A DNA stretch of 64,000 nt, taken from NCBI RefSeq assembly GCF_902859915.1, contig NZ_CADIKK010000016.1, positions 1 to 64,000 of the forward strand, written 5' to 3'. Each line of letters begins with the position of its first letter. Within the stretch, counting starts at the first letter, position 1. This stretch comes from Paraburkholderia ultramafica. Its GTDB lineage: Bacteria > Pseudomonadota > Gammaproteobacteria > Burkholderiales > Burkholderiaceae. Shown here piece after piece: positions 27,294 through 36,257 of this stretch. The translations under genes and the position numbers were made by a program. Under the pieces are notes generated by a model that saw only the letters and a program-made list of their open reading frames with translations, did no database searches and was not told the DNA's origin.

Positions 27294-28833
27294 GAACCGG
27301 ATCCGCGCTGTGTCGCCGCTCGCGTCGCTCGTTGCGTGCCGGTCGGCTTGGCGCGCCGCGCGCCATGTGCCGCTGGCTTCGCTTGTAGTGGCGATAGCAT
27401 CGGGCTGCACGGGTTCACTGAAACTTGAATCGCCGAAGACGCTGCCGCAGCAGTTCAACGAGGCGTCGCCAGGTGTGTCCGGCACCCAAGCCTCTATAAG
27501 CGACGAACAGCTCGTGACGTGGTGGATGCAGTTCAACGACCCGGCACTGACGCAATTGATTGAGACGGCGATCGCGCACAACTACGACATCTCGATTGCA
27601 GCCTCGCGTGTCGATCAGGCGAGCGCCGGTGTGCGCCTCGCGCGCTCGCAGCTGCTGCCTTCGGTGGGCCTGGGCGTGTCGGCCGCGAGTTACCACGGCA
27701 GCGAAACCTCGCTTGAGTTTCAGGAGCTTCTGGGGGTCAATAATCTCGACAACCGGTTCTGGCGGGTAGGCCTCCAGACGCAATGGGAAATTGACGTGTT
27801 CGGTCGCGGGCGTGCGCGTCTTGCCGCGGCGCGTGCGACGACGCTCGCCGCAGCGGGCGATGCGGAGGCCGTGCGGCTCAGCGTGATCGGTACGGTCGCC
27901 GATCTGTATATGACCTATCGCGGCCTGTTGCAGCAACGAGAACTGCTCGCACAAAGCCATCAGATCGCCGCCGACTTCGTCGTCATTGCCGAGCACAGCT
28001 TCACGGCTGGCGTGGTGTTGAGCACGGACATCGACGTGGCCCGCGCAGGGCTCGCACAGGTGGAGGCGCGGCAGCAGGACGTCGAGACAGCCATCGCCGC
28101 TGCGCGGCTGTCGCTTGAGAACCTGTGCGCGGTCCAACCGGGTGAACTCACCGCCACGCTAGATTCCGTAAGCGGTCTGCCCACCCCGCTGCCGGAGATC
28201 ACGCCCGGGCAGCCGGTCGATCTGTTGATGCGGCGCCCCGATCTTATCGCCGCGCGTGACCGGCTGTTCGCGAGTGTGAAGCAGTCGGACGCCGCGCGTC
28301 TGAACTACTGGCCGACATTCTCGTTGAGCGGAACGCTGGCGCGCAACGGCTGGGTGATCGCCGGCCAGAGCCTCGGGCCGAGCACGTTCTGGCTGTTCGG
28401 CGCGGCCATGGCATTACCCTTGATCGATTTCGGCGCGCGCGAATCGCAGGTGATATCGTCGGATGCGCAGGCGCAACAGGCGCTCCTCGCTTATGAGAAA
28501 ACCGCCTCGGGTGCGCTATTCGACGTCGAGCAGGCGCTGTCCAGATTGAAGCGGCAGGAAGAGTTGCAGAAGGCGCGCAATGAAGAGGTCACGCGTCGCA
28601 ACGAGGTGCTCAGGAAAACAACGCGTCAATTCAAGGTAGGTGATATTGGACGCATCGATATCGATCAGGCACGTCTCGCGCTGCTCGAAAGCCAGGCGGC
28701 GCTGGTGCGGGAGCAGGTCGGGCAATTGCAGGCTCAGGTCGCGTTGTTCCGCGCGATGGGCGGCGGGTGGCAACCCGCGGGTTCCGCCCTCAGTGCGTCA
28801 CCGCCGTACCCGATGCCGGCGGCGAGCCAGTAG
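27280..28833 (+). CDS. Efflux outer-membrane channel lipoprotein (NodT/OprM family)
   Basis: A 517-residue TolC-type channel. I chose the ATG at 27280, which overlaps the permease's last codons; the open frame starts at 27199. The signal ends in a lipobox (AIASGC). Then come the paired OEP repeats, with WWMQFNDPALTQLIETAIAHN near the start and the second repeat with RPDLIAARDRL and FKVGDIGRIDIDQARLALLESQ, as in the NodT subfamily. It forms the trimeric exit duct for the RND pump. A strong hairpin terminator follows at 28927. Confidence 0.92.
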   Translation: MASPENRIRAVSPLASLVACRSAWRAARHVPLASLVVAIASGCTGSLKLESPKTLPQQFNEASPGVSGTQASISDEQLVTWWMQFNDPALTQLIETAIAHNYDISIAASRVDQASAGVRLARSQLLPSVGLGVSAASYHGSETSLEFQELLGVNNLDNRFWRVGLQTQWEIDVFGRGRARLAAARATTLAAAGDAEAVRLSVIGTVADLYMTYRGLLQQRELLAQSHQIAADFVVIAEHSFTAGVVLSTDIDVARAGLAQVEARQQDVETAIAAARLSLENLCAVQPGELTATLDSVSGLPTPLPEITPGQPVDLLMRRPDLIAARDRLFASVKQSDAARLNYWPTFSLSGTLARNGWVIAGQSLGPSTFWLFGAAMALPLIDFGARESQVISSDAQAQQALLAYEKTASGALFDVEQALSRLKRQEELQKARNEEVTRRNEVLRKTTRQFKVGDIGRIDIDQARLALLESQAALVREQVGQLQAQVALFRAMGGGWQPAGSALSASPPYPMPAASQ

Positions 28834-28926
28834 TCGAGGGGACTGGCCGAGGGTACCTCGTCACAGACACCCCGTGCGTGGCGAAATTTCAAGTTCCTCA
28901 GCACGCGCATACTATATTCACATGAG

Positions 28927-28967
28927 AGCGCCGCTACCGTGATGTTGCAGTAGCGGCGCTTTCTCTT
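28927..28967. terminator. Terminator of the RND operon
   Basis: AGCGCCGCTAC (28927-28937) pairs perfectly with GTAGCGGCGCT (28950-28960) over 11 bp, around a 12-nt loop, followed by TTCTCTT. It lies about 95 bp after the OMF stop and 65 bp from the convergent small gene, so it may serve both strands. Confidence 0.75.
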
Positions 28968-29032
28968 GCTAGCCGAACCAACCGAGCCGGCCGGTATGGT
29001 TGATCGGCATTGCCACCAGCGGTGGCGTCTTG

Positions 29033-29344
29033 CTATTGCGGGCCCGATGCACCCATGGCAGCCGTGGCGCGCGCACGCGATTGCTGCACGGACTGGTTGC
29101 GCTCGGCATTTACCTTGGCTTGCTGTTCCTTGGCGTGCTGTCTGATCTTGGCATTCGCTTCGCGTTGCTTGCGGTTAGCCTCGCGAACTTCCATCCGTTT
29201 CTGAACGATCGGGTCGCTGTGAGTCGCGCTAGCCGCCGCCATTCCTTCAGCGGGCGCGGCCGGTTGCTGGGCGATTGCCGATCCAGAAGTGACGACACCG
29301 AACACGATCAATGCAGAGGCGAGCCTGAGGGTAGTACGTGCCAT
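29033..29344 (-). CDS. Small secreted/periplasmic protein, unknown
   Basis: A 103-residue protein. Residues 1-25 are a signal peptide (MARTTLRLASALIVFGVV, ending SAIAQQ). The mature part is short, highly charged and Ala/Gln/Arg-rich, with a predicted long helix (QKRMEVREANRKQREANAK). No family is recognised; such small exported helical proteins are common in Burkholderia. It is convergent with the RND operon. Confidence 0.6.
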   Translation of the reverse strand: MARTTLRLASALIVFGVVTSGSAIAQQPAAPAEGMAAASATHSDPIVQKRMEVREANRKQREANAKIRQHAKEQQAKVNAERNQSVQQSRARATAAMGASGPQ

Positions 29345-30630
29345 AATTTCTACTCCACTAGTTGATATGACTAATTAATGCGTACTGCTTTTTGAATTAG
29401 CGACTTTTCTGTGATTCTGGCGCTTCCTCGTTGGTCGACACTTGCGTGTGGTGCTTACTTCTTTCGAAAAACTTTCAATTTGCTTTAATCTAATTGCTGA
29501 CCGATTAGTATCAAGACAGGCTGCCGGAATGTACCAGGGCTAACCCTTCATCGTTTCTGAAAGACGGTGACAGATGCGAATCGCAGACTCGAGATTGAGT
29601 GCGATATCCGAGCGAAATCGAATCTTACTGGCACGATAATTTCTATAGTCGTCCATACTGATTTCGTCATCGGTTGTATGGTGCCAGTCTCGCACAGAGT
29701 CGCCTGTTTGATCAACACACCGATTGTGACGATTGAGTTTCAGAAAAAATCTCCCCGTTGAGCATAGGAGGTTTAAGTCGCTTGTCAATGCGTGATCGGA
29801 GCAAGCAATCGAAATGATGCGATACGGGTTGATAGTTGAAGGGAGGAAACATCAAATATTCGCCGCACTTTGCTGTCTATTCTGTTAGCGAATTCGCAAG
29901 ATTTTTCTGTGTTGTGTTTGTCGTGCGAAGTGATGCTTGTCGACTCAAATTAGCCGTCTGGATACGAACGGAATTTCGCTTTCGCGGTGGGACATTCACG
30001 CGGCAGGTTTCAACCGGAAATCGATGACAATGAAGATGCTGAATCGACGAGAGTCGAGATTCTTTTCCTTTGTTCACCTGGAAAATTGCCGATACGAGTA
30101 CAAACCACCTGACCATATCGTCGAAGATATCCTATGATGACCACCAAGGTGGAGAGCACGCCGGGTTGGCCATCTGGTGAGACTATGCCGATCATGCTTC
30201 AGCAGCATGACAGTCTACGTACGAAGATCGCAATGGTTGGTGAGCTGGAGAAGAGGTAAAGATCCACCCACGGTGGCATCGACACGCAGTTCACATCTAC
30301 TTTTGCGGGCTAATCAGGAATAGACGAGCGGTTCCCTCTGAAGCGGCTCTTCAACCACTATGGCGAGGACATTCCCGACTACAACAAACACCGCTGGATC
30401 GCGAGGATAGGATCGACACGGCATGCCGATTGGCGAGCATGAATGTCACGAACGAACCCTGGCTCCTGGAGGAATAGAAAATGCAGATGGCCGGCCGGGA
30501 TGTCCGGGTTCGGTATTCGCATGGTCGGCGGCTTCAGTCGGGAGGACTGACAGGGAAGCGTCCACTCAAGGGCGCGACGCCCGGGCGTTGGTCCCTTTCT
30601 GGAAGAAACTAGCTCTCTGAATGGTGAACC
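29345..30630. other. Gene-poor stretch with possible relics, 1.29 kb
   Basis: AT-rich at 29345-29530. No gene is well supported. A 41-codon frame at 30134 (MMTTKVEST..., including MLQQHDSLRTKIAM) and a frame around 30320-30440 (including RLFNHYGEDIPDYNKHRW) look more protein-like than the rest and may be remnants, but I cannot assign them to a family. Confidence 0.45.
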
Positions 30631-32064
30631 ATGGCGTTACAGGTCGAGCCAAAACTGTCGTTGCCCGCATTGACCGCGATGGTCGTCGGATCAATGGTGG
30701 GCGCGGGAATCTTCTCATTGCCGCGCAACTTCGCGCGCGCGACCGGGCCGATTGGCGCGGTCATCGCATGGTGCGTGGCGGGCATCGGCATGTATGCGTT
30801 GGCGCGTGTGTTTCAGGCGCTTGCCGAACGGCGTCCCGAACTCGATGCCGGCGTGTTCGCCTACGCGAGAGCGGGCTTCGGCGACTATGCGGGGTTCCTC
30901 TCCGCGTTCGGCTACTGGATGGCGGGGTGCTTCGGCAACGTCTCGTACTGGGTGTTGATCAAATCGACGCTCGGCGCATTCATCCCGGCGTTCGGCAACG
31001 GCAATACGGCGACTGCGATCGCGGTATCGTCGGTCGGCATCTGGTTGTTTCATCTGGTGATGTTGCGAGGCGTGCAGCAGGCCACGATGATCAACACCAT
31101 CGTCACGGTCGCCAAGGTTATTCCGATTGTCCTGTTCATCGGCATATTGATCGTGCTGTTCCGGGTCGACATGTTTCGCGCGAACTTCCGGGAAAGCGGC
31201 GATGCGCTGTACGCGGGGCTGTTTTCGCAGGTCCGGGCCACGATGCTGGTCACCGTGTTCGTGTTCGTCGGCATCGAGGGGGCGAGCGTCTATTCACGCT
31301 ATGCAAAGCAGCGCTCGGATGTCGGTGCCGCGACGCTCTCCGGCTTCGCCGCCGTCTTGTGCCTGCTGGTTCTGGTGACGCTGCTGCCTTACGCGACGTT
31401 GCCGCGTGCGGACCTCGCCGTGATGCGCCAGCCGTCGATGGCGGCCGTGCTGGGCGCGCTGCTCGGTCCGTTCGGCACGGTCTTTATCGGCGCGGGCCTG
31501 ATCGTCTCGATTCTCGGCGCCTATCTCGCGTGGTCGCTGATTTGTGCCGAAGTGCTCTTTGCCGCCGCGCGTACCGGCACGATGCCGCGAAGATTTGCGC
31601 AGCAAAACGAACGCAAGCTGCCGGTCGCCGCGATCTGGCTGACCAGTACCGTGGTGCAGCTATTCGTGATCAGCACGTATTGGTCGACCGATGCGTTTTC
31701 GCTGATGCTGAACCTCACCAGTTCAATGGCGCTGATTCCGTATTTTCTGGTTGCCGCTTTCGGGATCAAGGCTGCTCGTCATGACATTGAGCAGGGTAGC
31801 GAACAGCGCGACATATTGCGCCGGGAATACTTCATTGCCGCGTTCGCGACGCTTTATACGGCATTCCTGTTATTTGCGGGCGGCGCCAAATTCCTGATGA
31901 TGTCGGCGATGCTCTACGCGCCTGGCACCGTGCTGTATATCATGGCCAGGCGCGAGCGCGGCGTGCAGATCTTTACCGGAACCGAGTGGGTCATATTCGC
32001 GGTTGCGGTCTGCGGCGGCATTACTGCGCTGGCCGGTTTGATAACCGGCACCATCGTGATCTGA
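30631..32064 (+). CDS. Amino acid antiporter of the APA family (ArcD-like, arginine/ornithine type)
   Basis: A 477-residue membrane protein with about twelve helices. The first helix carries the APC substrate motif VGSMVGAGIFSLP, characteristic of the basic amino acid/polyamine antiporter group (ArcD, LysP-like YdgI). GIEGASVYSRYAKQRSDVG is also typical of that group. It probably exchanges arginine for ornithine or related amines across the inner membrane. No arginine deiminase genes (arcABC) lie next to it. The ATG at 30631 has a weak ribosome site. The region upstream is decayed, so it may be the surviving part of a longer operon. Confidence 0.85.
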   Translation: MALQVEPKLSLPALTAMVVGSMVGAGIFSLPRNFARATGPIGAVIAWCVAGIGMYALARVFQALAERRPELDAGVFAYARAGFGDYAGFLSAFGYWMAGCFGNVSYWVLIKSTLGAFIPAFGNGNTATAIAVSSVGIWLFHLVMLRGVQQATMINTIVTVAKVIPIVLFIGILIVLFRVDMFRANFRESGDALYAGLFSQVRATMLVTVFVFVGIEGASVYSRYAKQRSDVGAATLSGFAAVLCLLVLVTLLPYATLPRADLAVMRQPSMAAVLGALLGPFGTVFIGAGLIVSILGAYLAWSLICAEVLFAAARTGTMPRRFAQQNERKLPVAAIWLTSTVVQLFVISTYWSTDAFSLMLNLTSSMALIPYFLVAAFGIKAARHDIEQGSEQRDILRREYFIAAFATLYTAFLLFAGGAKFLMMSAMLYAPGTVLYIMARRERGVQIFTGTEWVIFAVAVCGGITALAGLITGTIVI

Positions 32065-32148
32065 GCGGTCTGAGCGATTGGTTCACCGTACTCGCGCCGC
32101 ACGCAACGCCCGGCGTTGAATTGCAGCAGGAGCTTGCCGTCGCTCGTC

Positions 32149-32300
32149 CTACCCGGCAATGACGATCCCGCGCATCAGTTCAAGCAGGCTGCCCAGCGCG
32201 GGCGAATGGTTGTCCGCGCGGCACACCATCAGAAGATCGATACTGGGCGGATCGCAGTCCAGCGGCCGGCAACGGATCGACTCGCCCGCCAGCGCCGACC
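32149..32300 (-). pseudogene. Fragment: C-terminal end of a LysR-type regulator
   Basis: The minus-strand frame ending at 32149 encodes about 50 residues, beginning LAGESIRCRPLDCDPP and ending LLELMRGIVIAG with a stop. This fits the last strand and helix of a LysR effector-binding domain. No HTH or start exists upstream; the plus-strand reductase fragment abuts it. Assignment is by pattern only. Confidence 0.5.
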
Positions 32301-32309
32301 CATCGTGCT

Positions 32310-32597
32310 GGTGGGCGGCGGGATCATTGGCCGTGGTTCTGGACCGATCAGTGCGGGATGAACATCCAGTTCGCCGGCGATATGGCTGCGGCGCAATGGA
32401 TCGTCCGTGGCGAGATGGACGAGTCGCGCTTCATGCTGTTCGGCTTGAACGATGGCGCACTGGTGGCCGCGATTACGGTGAACCAGGCGCGCGAGATGCG
32501 CAGCGCCAAACTGCTGGTCGACAAGCGGGCGCGCCTTGCGGCCGAGGTCTGGCGAGATCCTCGGCAAAGTTTGCGTGCGTTGTTGAACGCAGCTTGA
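32310..32597 (+). pseudogene. Fragment: C-terminal domain of a ferredoxin reductase
   Basis: The frame reading WPWFWTDQCGMNIQFAGD, RFMLFGLNDGAL, then RSAKLLVDKRA matches the Reductase_C domain of NAD(P)H/FAD-dependent ferredoxin reductases of aromatic-ring dioxygenases. The FAD and NAD domains (about 300 residues) are absent. An internal ATG at 32358 lacks a ribosome site, so this is a truncated gene. It abuts the LysR fragment head to head, the scar of a lost catabolic locus. Confidence 0.7.
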
Positions 32598-32772
32598 AGC
32601 GCGGTCGTGCGCTGTCGTGTGCTACCGCGCTGCTTCGACGTGGCGCGCCGCAATGTCATAGCCATTGCTGACGCATGACTGGCGCGCAACACGCGCCATT
32701 CCTGAGCCCGGGCGTAGCATCATGCCGCGCCGCGCAGCTTCCGCGTCTCATTCGCCAAGCCCCTGAGACGCA

Positions 32773-33285
32773 TCACGCGTCCTCTTCCCCATTCGTTTCC
32801 CGCGACGCATCGTCCAGTTGCTTCATATTGTCGAGCAATTTGAGCAGGTAATGCAGCGTGTGGGTGACGTCGTCCGTCGAGAAATTCTCCAGTACCTGCT
32901 CGTAATAGCCATGAATCTTCGGCGTCGCTTGATGGATCCATAGCTTGCGCCCTGACTCGGTCATCGTGATCAGACGCGAGCGGCGATCGCGGCCGTCCGC
33001 GGCGCTGGCCAGGTGGCCGTCGCGCTCCATCCGGCTGATCAGTCCGGAAAGGTTCTGCCGGCTCACCATCAGGTAGCGCGCCAGATCCCCAACGCTCATG
33101 CCATTTTCCGCCTCCTGCCGCGACAGCGCGCCAAGGACGGCCCACTGCTGGGTCGTCAAGCCTTCGGCCTCGACGGCGCGGGTACCCGTTTTGTGCAACA
33201 TATTTGCACATTGATACAGACGGAAGAACAGCCTGTTAGCCAGTTCAATCTTCACGGATACAGCATTTTCTTTGGATTTAACCAA
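32773..33285 (-). CDS. MarR-family regulator of the cyclohexanecarboxylate operon (BadR-like)
   Basis: A 170-residue winged-helix regulator. The core shows LTTQQWAVLGALSR, MSVGDLARYLMVSRQNLSGLISRMERDGHL (recognition helix) and DGRDRRSRLITMTESGRKL (the wing), all standard MarR elements. I place the start at TTG 33285, with AGGAGA seven bases upstream; the open frame runs to 33378 without a better site. It is divergent from badH. In Rhodopseudomonas palustris the MarR protein BadR represses the equivalent genes and responds to an early CoA intermediate; by position and family this is the likely counterpart, though orthology is inferred. Confidence 0.85.
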   Translation of the reverse strand: MVKSKENAVSVKIELANRLFFRLYQCANMLHKTGTRAVEAEGLTTQQWAVLGALSRQEAENGMSVGDLARYLMVSRQNLSGLISRMERDGHLASAADGRDRRSRLITMTESGRKLWIHQATPKIHGYYEQVLENFSTDDVTHTLHYLLKLLDNMKQLDDASRETNGEEDA

Positions 33286-33330
33286 GGGATTCTCCTGGTA
33301 TGTCTGTTCTTGTGTTTGCCATGACGTCGC

Positions 33331-33363
33331 CCTAGTATACGTCAATATATTTACATATATATG
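33331..33363. promoter_or_regulatory. AT-rich divergent promoter/operator between marR and badH
   Basis: The region holds TATACT on the minus strand (a good -10 for the regulator), a TTAC-centred pair of ATATAT blocks and the 10-bp palindrome CATATATATG at 33354-33363. It is the most AT-rich piece of an otherwise GC-rich locus and is where a MarR dimer would bind. Confidence 0.45.
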
Positions 33364-33422
33364 AGATACGGGCAGCACGCATGAAGCGCTAATGGTAACC
33401 CTGGTAATTGACGGAGACGACT

Positions 33423-34190
33423 GTGCAAAGACTCGAAGGCAAGACGGTCATCGTGACCGGTGGTGGTGGCGGGATCGGCGGGGCGACGTGTCGGCGCTTT
33501 GCGGCTGAGGGTGCGCGCGTTGCCGTGCTGGATCTTTCGATCGAGGCCGCCGGGAAAGTGGTCGCTGAAATTCGCACGGCCGGCGGCACCGCTGAGGCGA
33601 TCCGCTGCGACATCACTCATCGCGCCGATGTGGACGCGGCCGTGGCGGCGACCGAGGCGAAGCTCGGCCCGATCGACTTGCTGGTCAACAACGCGGGCTG
33701 GGATGTCTTCAGGCCGTTCACCAAAACCGAGCCGGGCCAATGGGAGCGCCTGATCGCGATCAATCTGATCGGCGCCTTGCACATGCACCACGCGGTACTG
33801 CCGGGCATGGTGCAGCGCAAGGCGGGGCGGATCGTCAATATCGCGTCGGACGCGGCGCGGGTCGGCTCGTCGGGCGAGGCGGTGTATGCGGCCTGCAAAG
33901 GCGGGCTGGTGTCGTTCTCGAAGACCATCGCGCGCGAGCATGCGCGGCACGGCATCACGGTGAACGTCGTGTGCCCCGGCCCGACCGATACCGCGTTATT
34001 CGCCGAATACAAGGAAGGCGCCGGCAACCCCGAGAAACTGATGGAAGCATTCCAGCGTTCGATCCCGCTCGGCCGGATCGGCCAGCCCGACGATCTGCCC
34101 GGCGCGATTCTGTTCTTCGCCAGCGACGACGCGAGCTTCATCACCGGTCAGGTGCTCAGCGTGTCCGGCGGTTTGACGATGGCCGGTTGA
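33423..34190 (+). CDS. badH: 2-hydroxycyclohexanecarboxyl-CoA dehydrogenase (SDR)
   Basis: A 255-residue short-chain dehydrogenase. TGGGGGIGG is the NAD-binding motif, NNAGWD follows, and the catalytic group is Ser in NIASDAARVGSSG with YAACK (Tyr-x-x-x-Lys). The whole sequence closely resembles BadH of R. palustris as I recall it. It oxidises 2-hydroxycyclohexane-1-carboxyl-CoA to the 2-keto ester with NAD. I chose GTG 33423 with GGAG six bases upstream over the TTG at 33408. It is first in the operon, with badI 26 bp downstream. Confidence 0.9.
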   Translation: MQRLEGKTVIVTGGGGGIGGATCRRFAAEGARVAVLDLSIEAAGKVVAEIRTAGGTAEAIRCDITHRADVDAAVAATEAKLGPIDLLVNNAGWDVFRPFTKTEPGQWERLIAINLIGALHMHHAVLPGMVQRKAGRIVNIASDAARVGSSGEAVYAACKGGLVSFSKTIAREHARHGITVNVVCPGPTDTALFAEYKEGAGNPEKLMEAFQRSIPLGRIGQPDDLPGAILFFASDDASFITGQVLSVSGGLTMAG

Positions 34191-34216
34191 ACCCATTCAT
34201 CTGCAAGGAACTCGCT

Positions 34217-34999
34217 ATGAACTACGAAGACATCCTTTACGAAGTGCGCAATGGCGCGGCATGGATCACGATCAACCGGCCGGAGCGGATGAACGCCTTT
34301 CGCGGCCGCACTTGCGACGAGCTGATCCACGCAATCAACCGCGCCGGCTACACGCGCGAGGTGGGCGTGATCGTGCTGGCCGGCGCAGGCGACCGCGCGT
34401 TCTGCACCGGCGGCGACCAGTCCACGCACGAAGGGCAGTACGACGGCCGCGGCACCATCGGCTTGCCGATGGAAGAGCTTCACAACGTGATTCGCGACGT
34501 GCCCAAGCCGGTGATTGCCCGCGTGCAGGGCTTCGCGGTCGGCGGCGGCAACGTGCTGTGCACGATCTGCGACTTCACGATTGCCTCCGAGAAGGCGGTG
34601 TTCGCGCAGGCGGGTCCGAAGGTCGGCTCGGTGGATCCGGGCTACGGCACGGCCTTCCTCGCGCGTGTGGTCGGCGAGAAGAAGGCTCGCGAGATCTGGT
34701 ATCTGTGCCGCCGCTATGCGGCTGCCGAGGCGCTCGCGATGGGCCTCGTCAACGCGGTCGTGCCGCACGATCAGCTCGACGCCGAAGTGCAGAAGTGGTG
34801 CGACGAAATCATGGAAAAGAGCCCGACTGCGATCGCCATTGCCAAGCGCTCGTTCAACATGGACACCGCACATCAGGCCGGCATCGCCGGCATGGGCATG
34901 TATGCACTCAAGCTGTACTACGACACCGACGAGTCGCGCGAAGGTGTCAAGGCCTTCCAGGAAAAGCGCAAGCCGGAGTTTCGCAAGTACGCGAAATAA
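34217..34999 (+). CDS. badI: 2-ketocyclohexanecarboxyl-CoA hydrolase (ring opening)
   Basis: A 260-residue crotonase-fold enzyme. It shows NRPERMNAFRGRTCDELI, AGDRAFCTGGDQSTHEGQYDGRG, GLPMEELHNVIRDVPKPVIARV and the end YYDTDESREGVKAFQEKRKP, which agree closely with R. palustris BadI and less with MenB. It hydrolyses 2-ketocyclohexanecarboxyl-CoA to pimeloyl-CoA, opening the ring. The start ATG at 34217 has AAGGAA upstream. Its position just after badH matches the reaction order. Confidence 0.92.
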   Translation: MNYEDILYEVRNGAAWITINRPERMNAFRGRTCDELIHAINRAGYTREVGVIVLAGAGDRAFCTGGDQSTHEGQYDGRGTIGLPMEELHNVIRDVPKPVIARVQGFAVGGGNVLCTICDFTIASEKAVFAQAGPKVGSVDPGYGTAFLARVVGEKKAREIWYLCRRYAAAEALAMGLVNAVVPHDQLDAEVQKWCDEIMEKSPTAIAIAKRSFNMDTAHQAGIAGMGMYALKLYYDTDESREGVKAFQEKRKPEFRKYAK

Positions 35000-35072
35000 C
35001 ACGGCCCGCCCGCAATAAGCCACTGGGGCGCCAACGCCGTGCGCCTCGGCTCGCCCAATCCCGGAGACACCC

Positions 35073-36224
35073 ATGAACCCGTACCTCGATGAAGACCTCG
35101 TCGCGCTTGGCGATCACGCGCGGCGCTTTGCGCAGGGGCGAGTCGCGCCCGGCTTCCTCGCGCGTGACAAAACCCGCACGCTCGACCGTGAACTGATGCT
35201 CGAGATGGGGCAGATGGGGTTCATCGCGCCGGAGCTGCCCGAGCAATACGGCGGCCAGGGGCTCGGTTGCCTCGCGGCCGGCGTCATCCATGAAGAGATC
35301 GCGCGCGCCGACCTGAGTCTGTCGTACATCAATCTGCTGGCATCGCTCAATGGCCAGATTCTCGCTCACCACGCGGCGCCTGAAATCGCCAGACCGTGGC
35401 TGGAAAAGCTGACGCAAGGCGAGGCGCTGTTGGCCATTGCATTGACCGAGCCGCGCGGCGGGTCGGACGCCGCGAATCTGCGCTTGCGCATGGAGCGGGT
35501 CGGCGATCACTACCTGCTCAATGGCGAGAAGACTTCGATCTCCGCCGCCGACCAGGCCGACGCCGCCGTGGTGTTCGCCCGCACGGGCACCGTCGAGGCC
35601 GGCGCGCGCGGCGTCTCGGCGGTGCTGGTGCCGATGGATCTGCCCGGCATTACCCGCAACCGTTTCGATTGTCACGGGCAGCGCGCGATCGGCCGTGGCT
35701 CGCTGTTCTTCGAGAACGTGCGCGTGCCGGTCGATCATCTGCTCGGCGACGAAGGGCAAGGTTTCGTGCAGGTGATGCAGGGCTTCGATTTCTCGCGCGC
35801 GCTGATTGGTTTGCAGGTGCTGGCAGTGGCCAAGGTCAGTCTCGAGGAGACCTGGGAGTACGTTGCCCAGCGTGAAGCGTTCGGCAAACCGCTGTCGGCG
35901 TTTCAGGGCGTGTCGCATCCGCTTGCCGATTTCGAAACCCAGGTCGAAGCCGCCCGGCTGCTGTGCCAGCAGACTCTCTGGTTGAAGGATCGCGGTCTGC
36001 CGCATACCGCCGAGGCGGCGATGTGCAAGTGGTGGGGCCCGAAACTGGCCTATGACGTGGTGCATCAATGCCTGCTGTCTTTCGGTCACGGCGGCTACGA
36101 TCGCGGCCCGATGGAGCAGCGTCTGCGCGACGTGCTGGGCTTTCAGATCGGCGACGGCACGGCTCAGATCATGAAGACCATCATCGCCCGCACGCACGCG
36201 GGACGTGACGCGGTACCGGCATAA
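35073..36224 (+). CDS. aliB: Cyclohexanecarboxyl-CoA dehydrogenase (acyl-CoA dehydrogenase family)
   Basis: A 383-residue acyl-CoA dehydrogenase with the usual N-terminal helical domain, FAD-binding middle domain (IALTEPRGGSDAAN) and C-terminal four-helix domain (HGGYDRGPMEQRLRDV). Where most family members have the catalytic Glu in YEGTSEIQ, this one has GDGTAQIM, placing Asp361 at that position; an Asp base has been reported for cyclohexanecarboxyl-CoA dehydrogenases. It should form cyclohex-1-ene-1-carboxyl-CoA, with ETF as acceptor. The start ATG at 35073 has GGAGAC upstream. It sits between badI and the ligase. Confidence 0.88.
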   Translation: MNPYLDEDLVALGDHARRFAQGRVAPGFLARDKTRTLDRELMLEMGQMGFIAPELPEQYGGQGLGCLAAGVIHEEIARADLSLSYINLLASLNGQILAHHAAPEIARPWLEKLTQGEALLAIALTEPRGGSDAANLRLRMERVGDHYLLNGEKTSISAADQADAAVVFARTGTVEAGARGVSAVLVPMDLPGITRNRFDCHGQRAIGRGSLFFENVRVPVDHLLGDEGQGFVQVMQGFDFSRALIGLQVLAVAKVSLEETWEYVAQREAFGKPLSAFQGVSHPLADFETQVEAARLLCQQTLWLKDRGLPHTAEAAMCKWWGPKLAYDVVHQCLLSFGHGGYDRGPMEQRLRDVLGFQIGDGTAQIMKTIIARTHAGRDAVPA

Positions 36225-36257
36225 ATGTAGGTATCCAGAACAAAACCGGAGACACAC

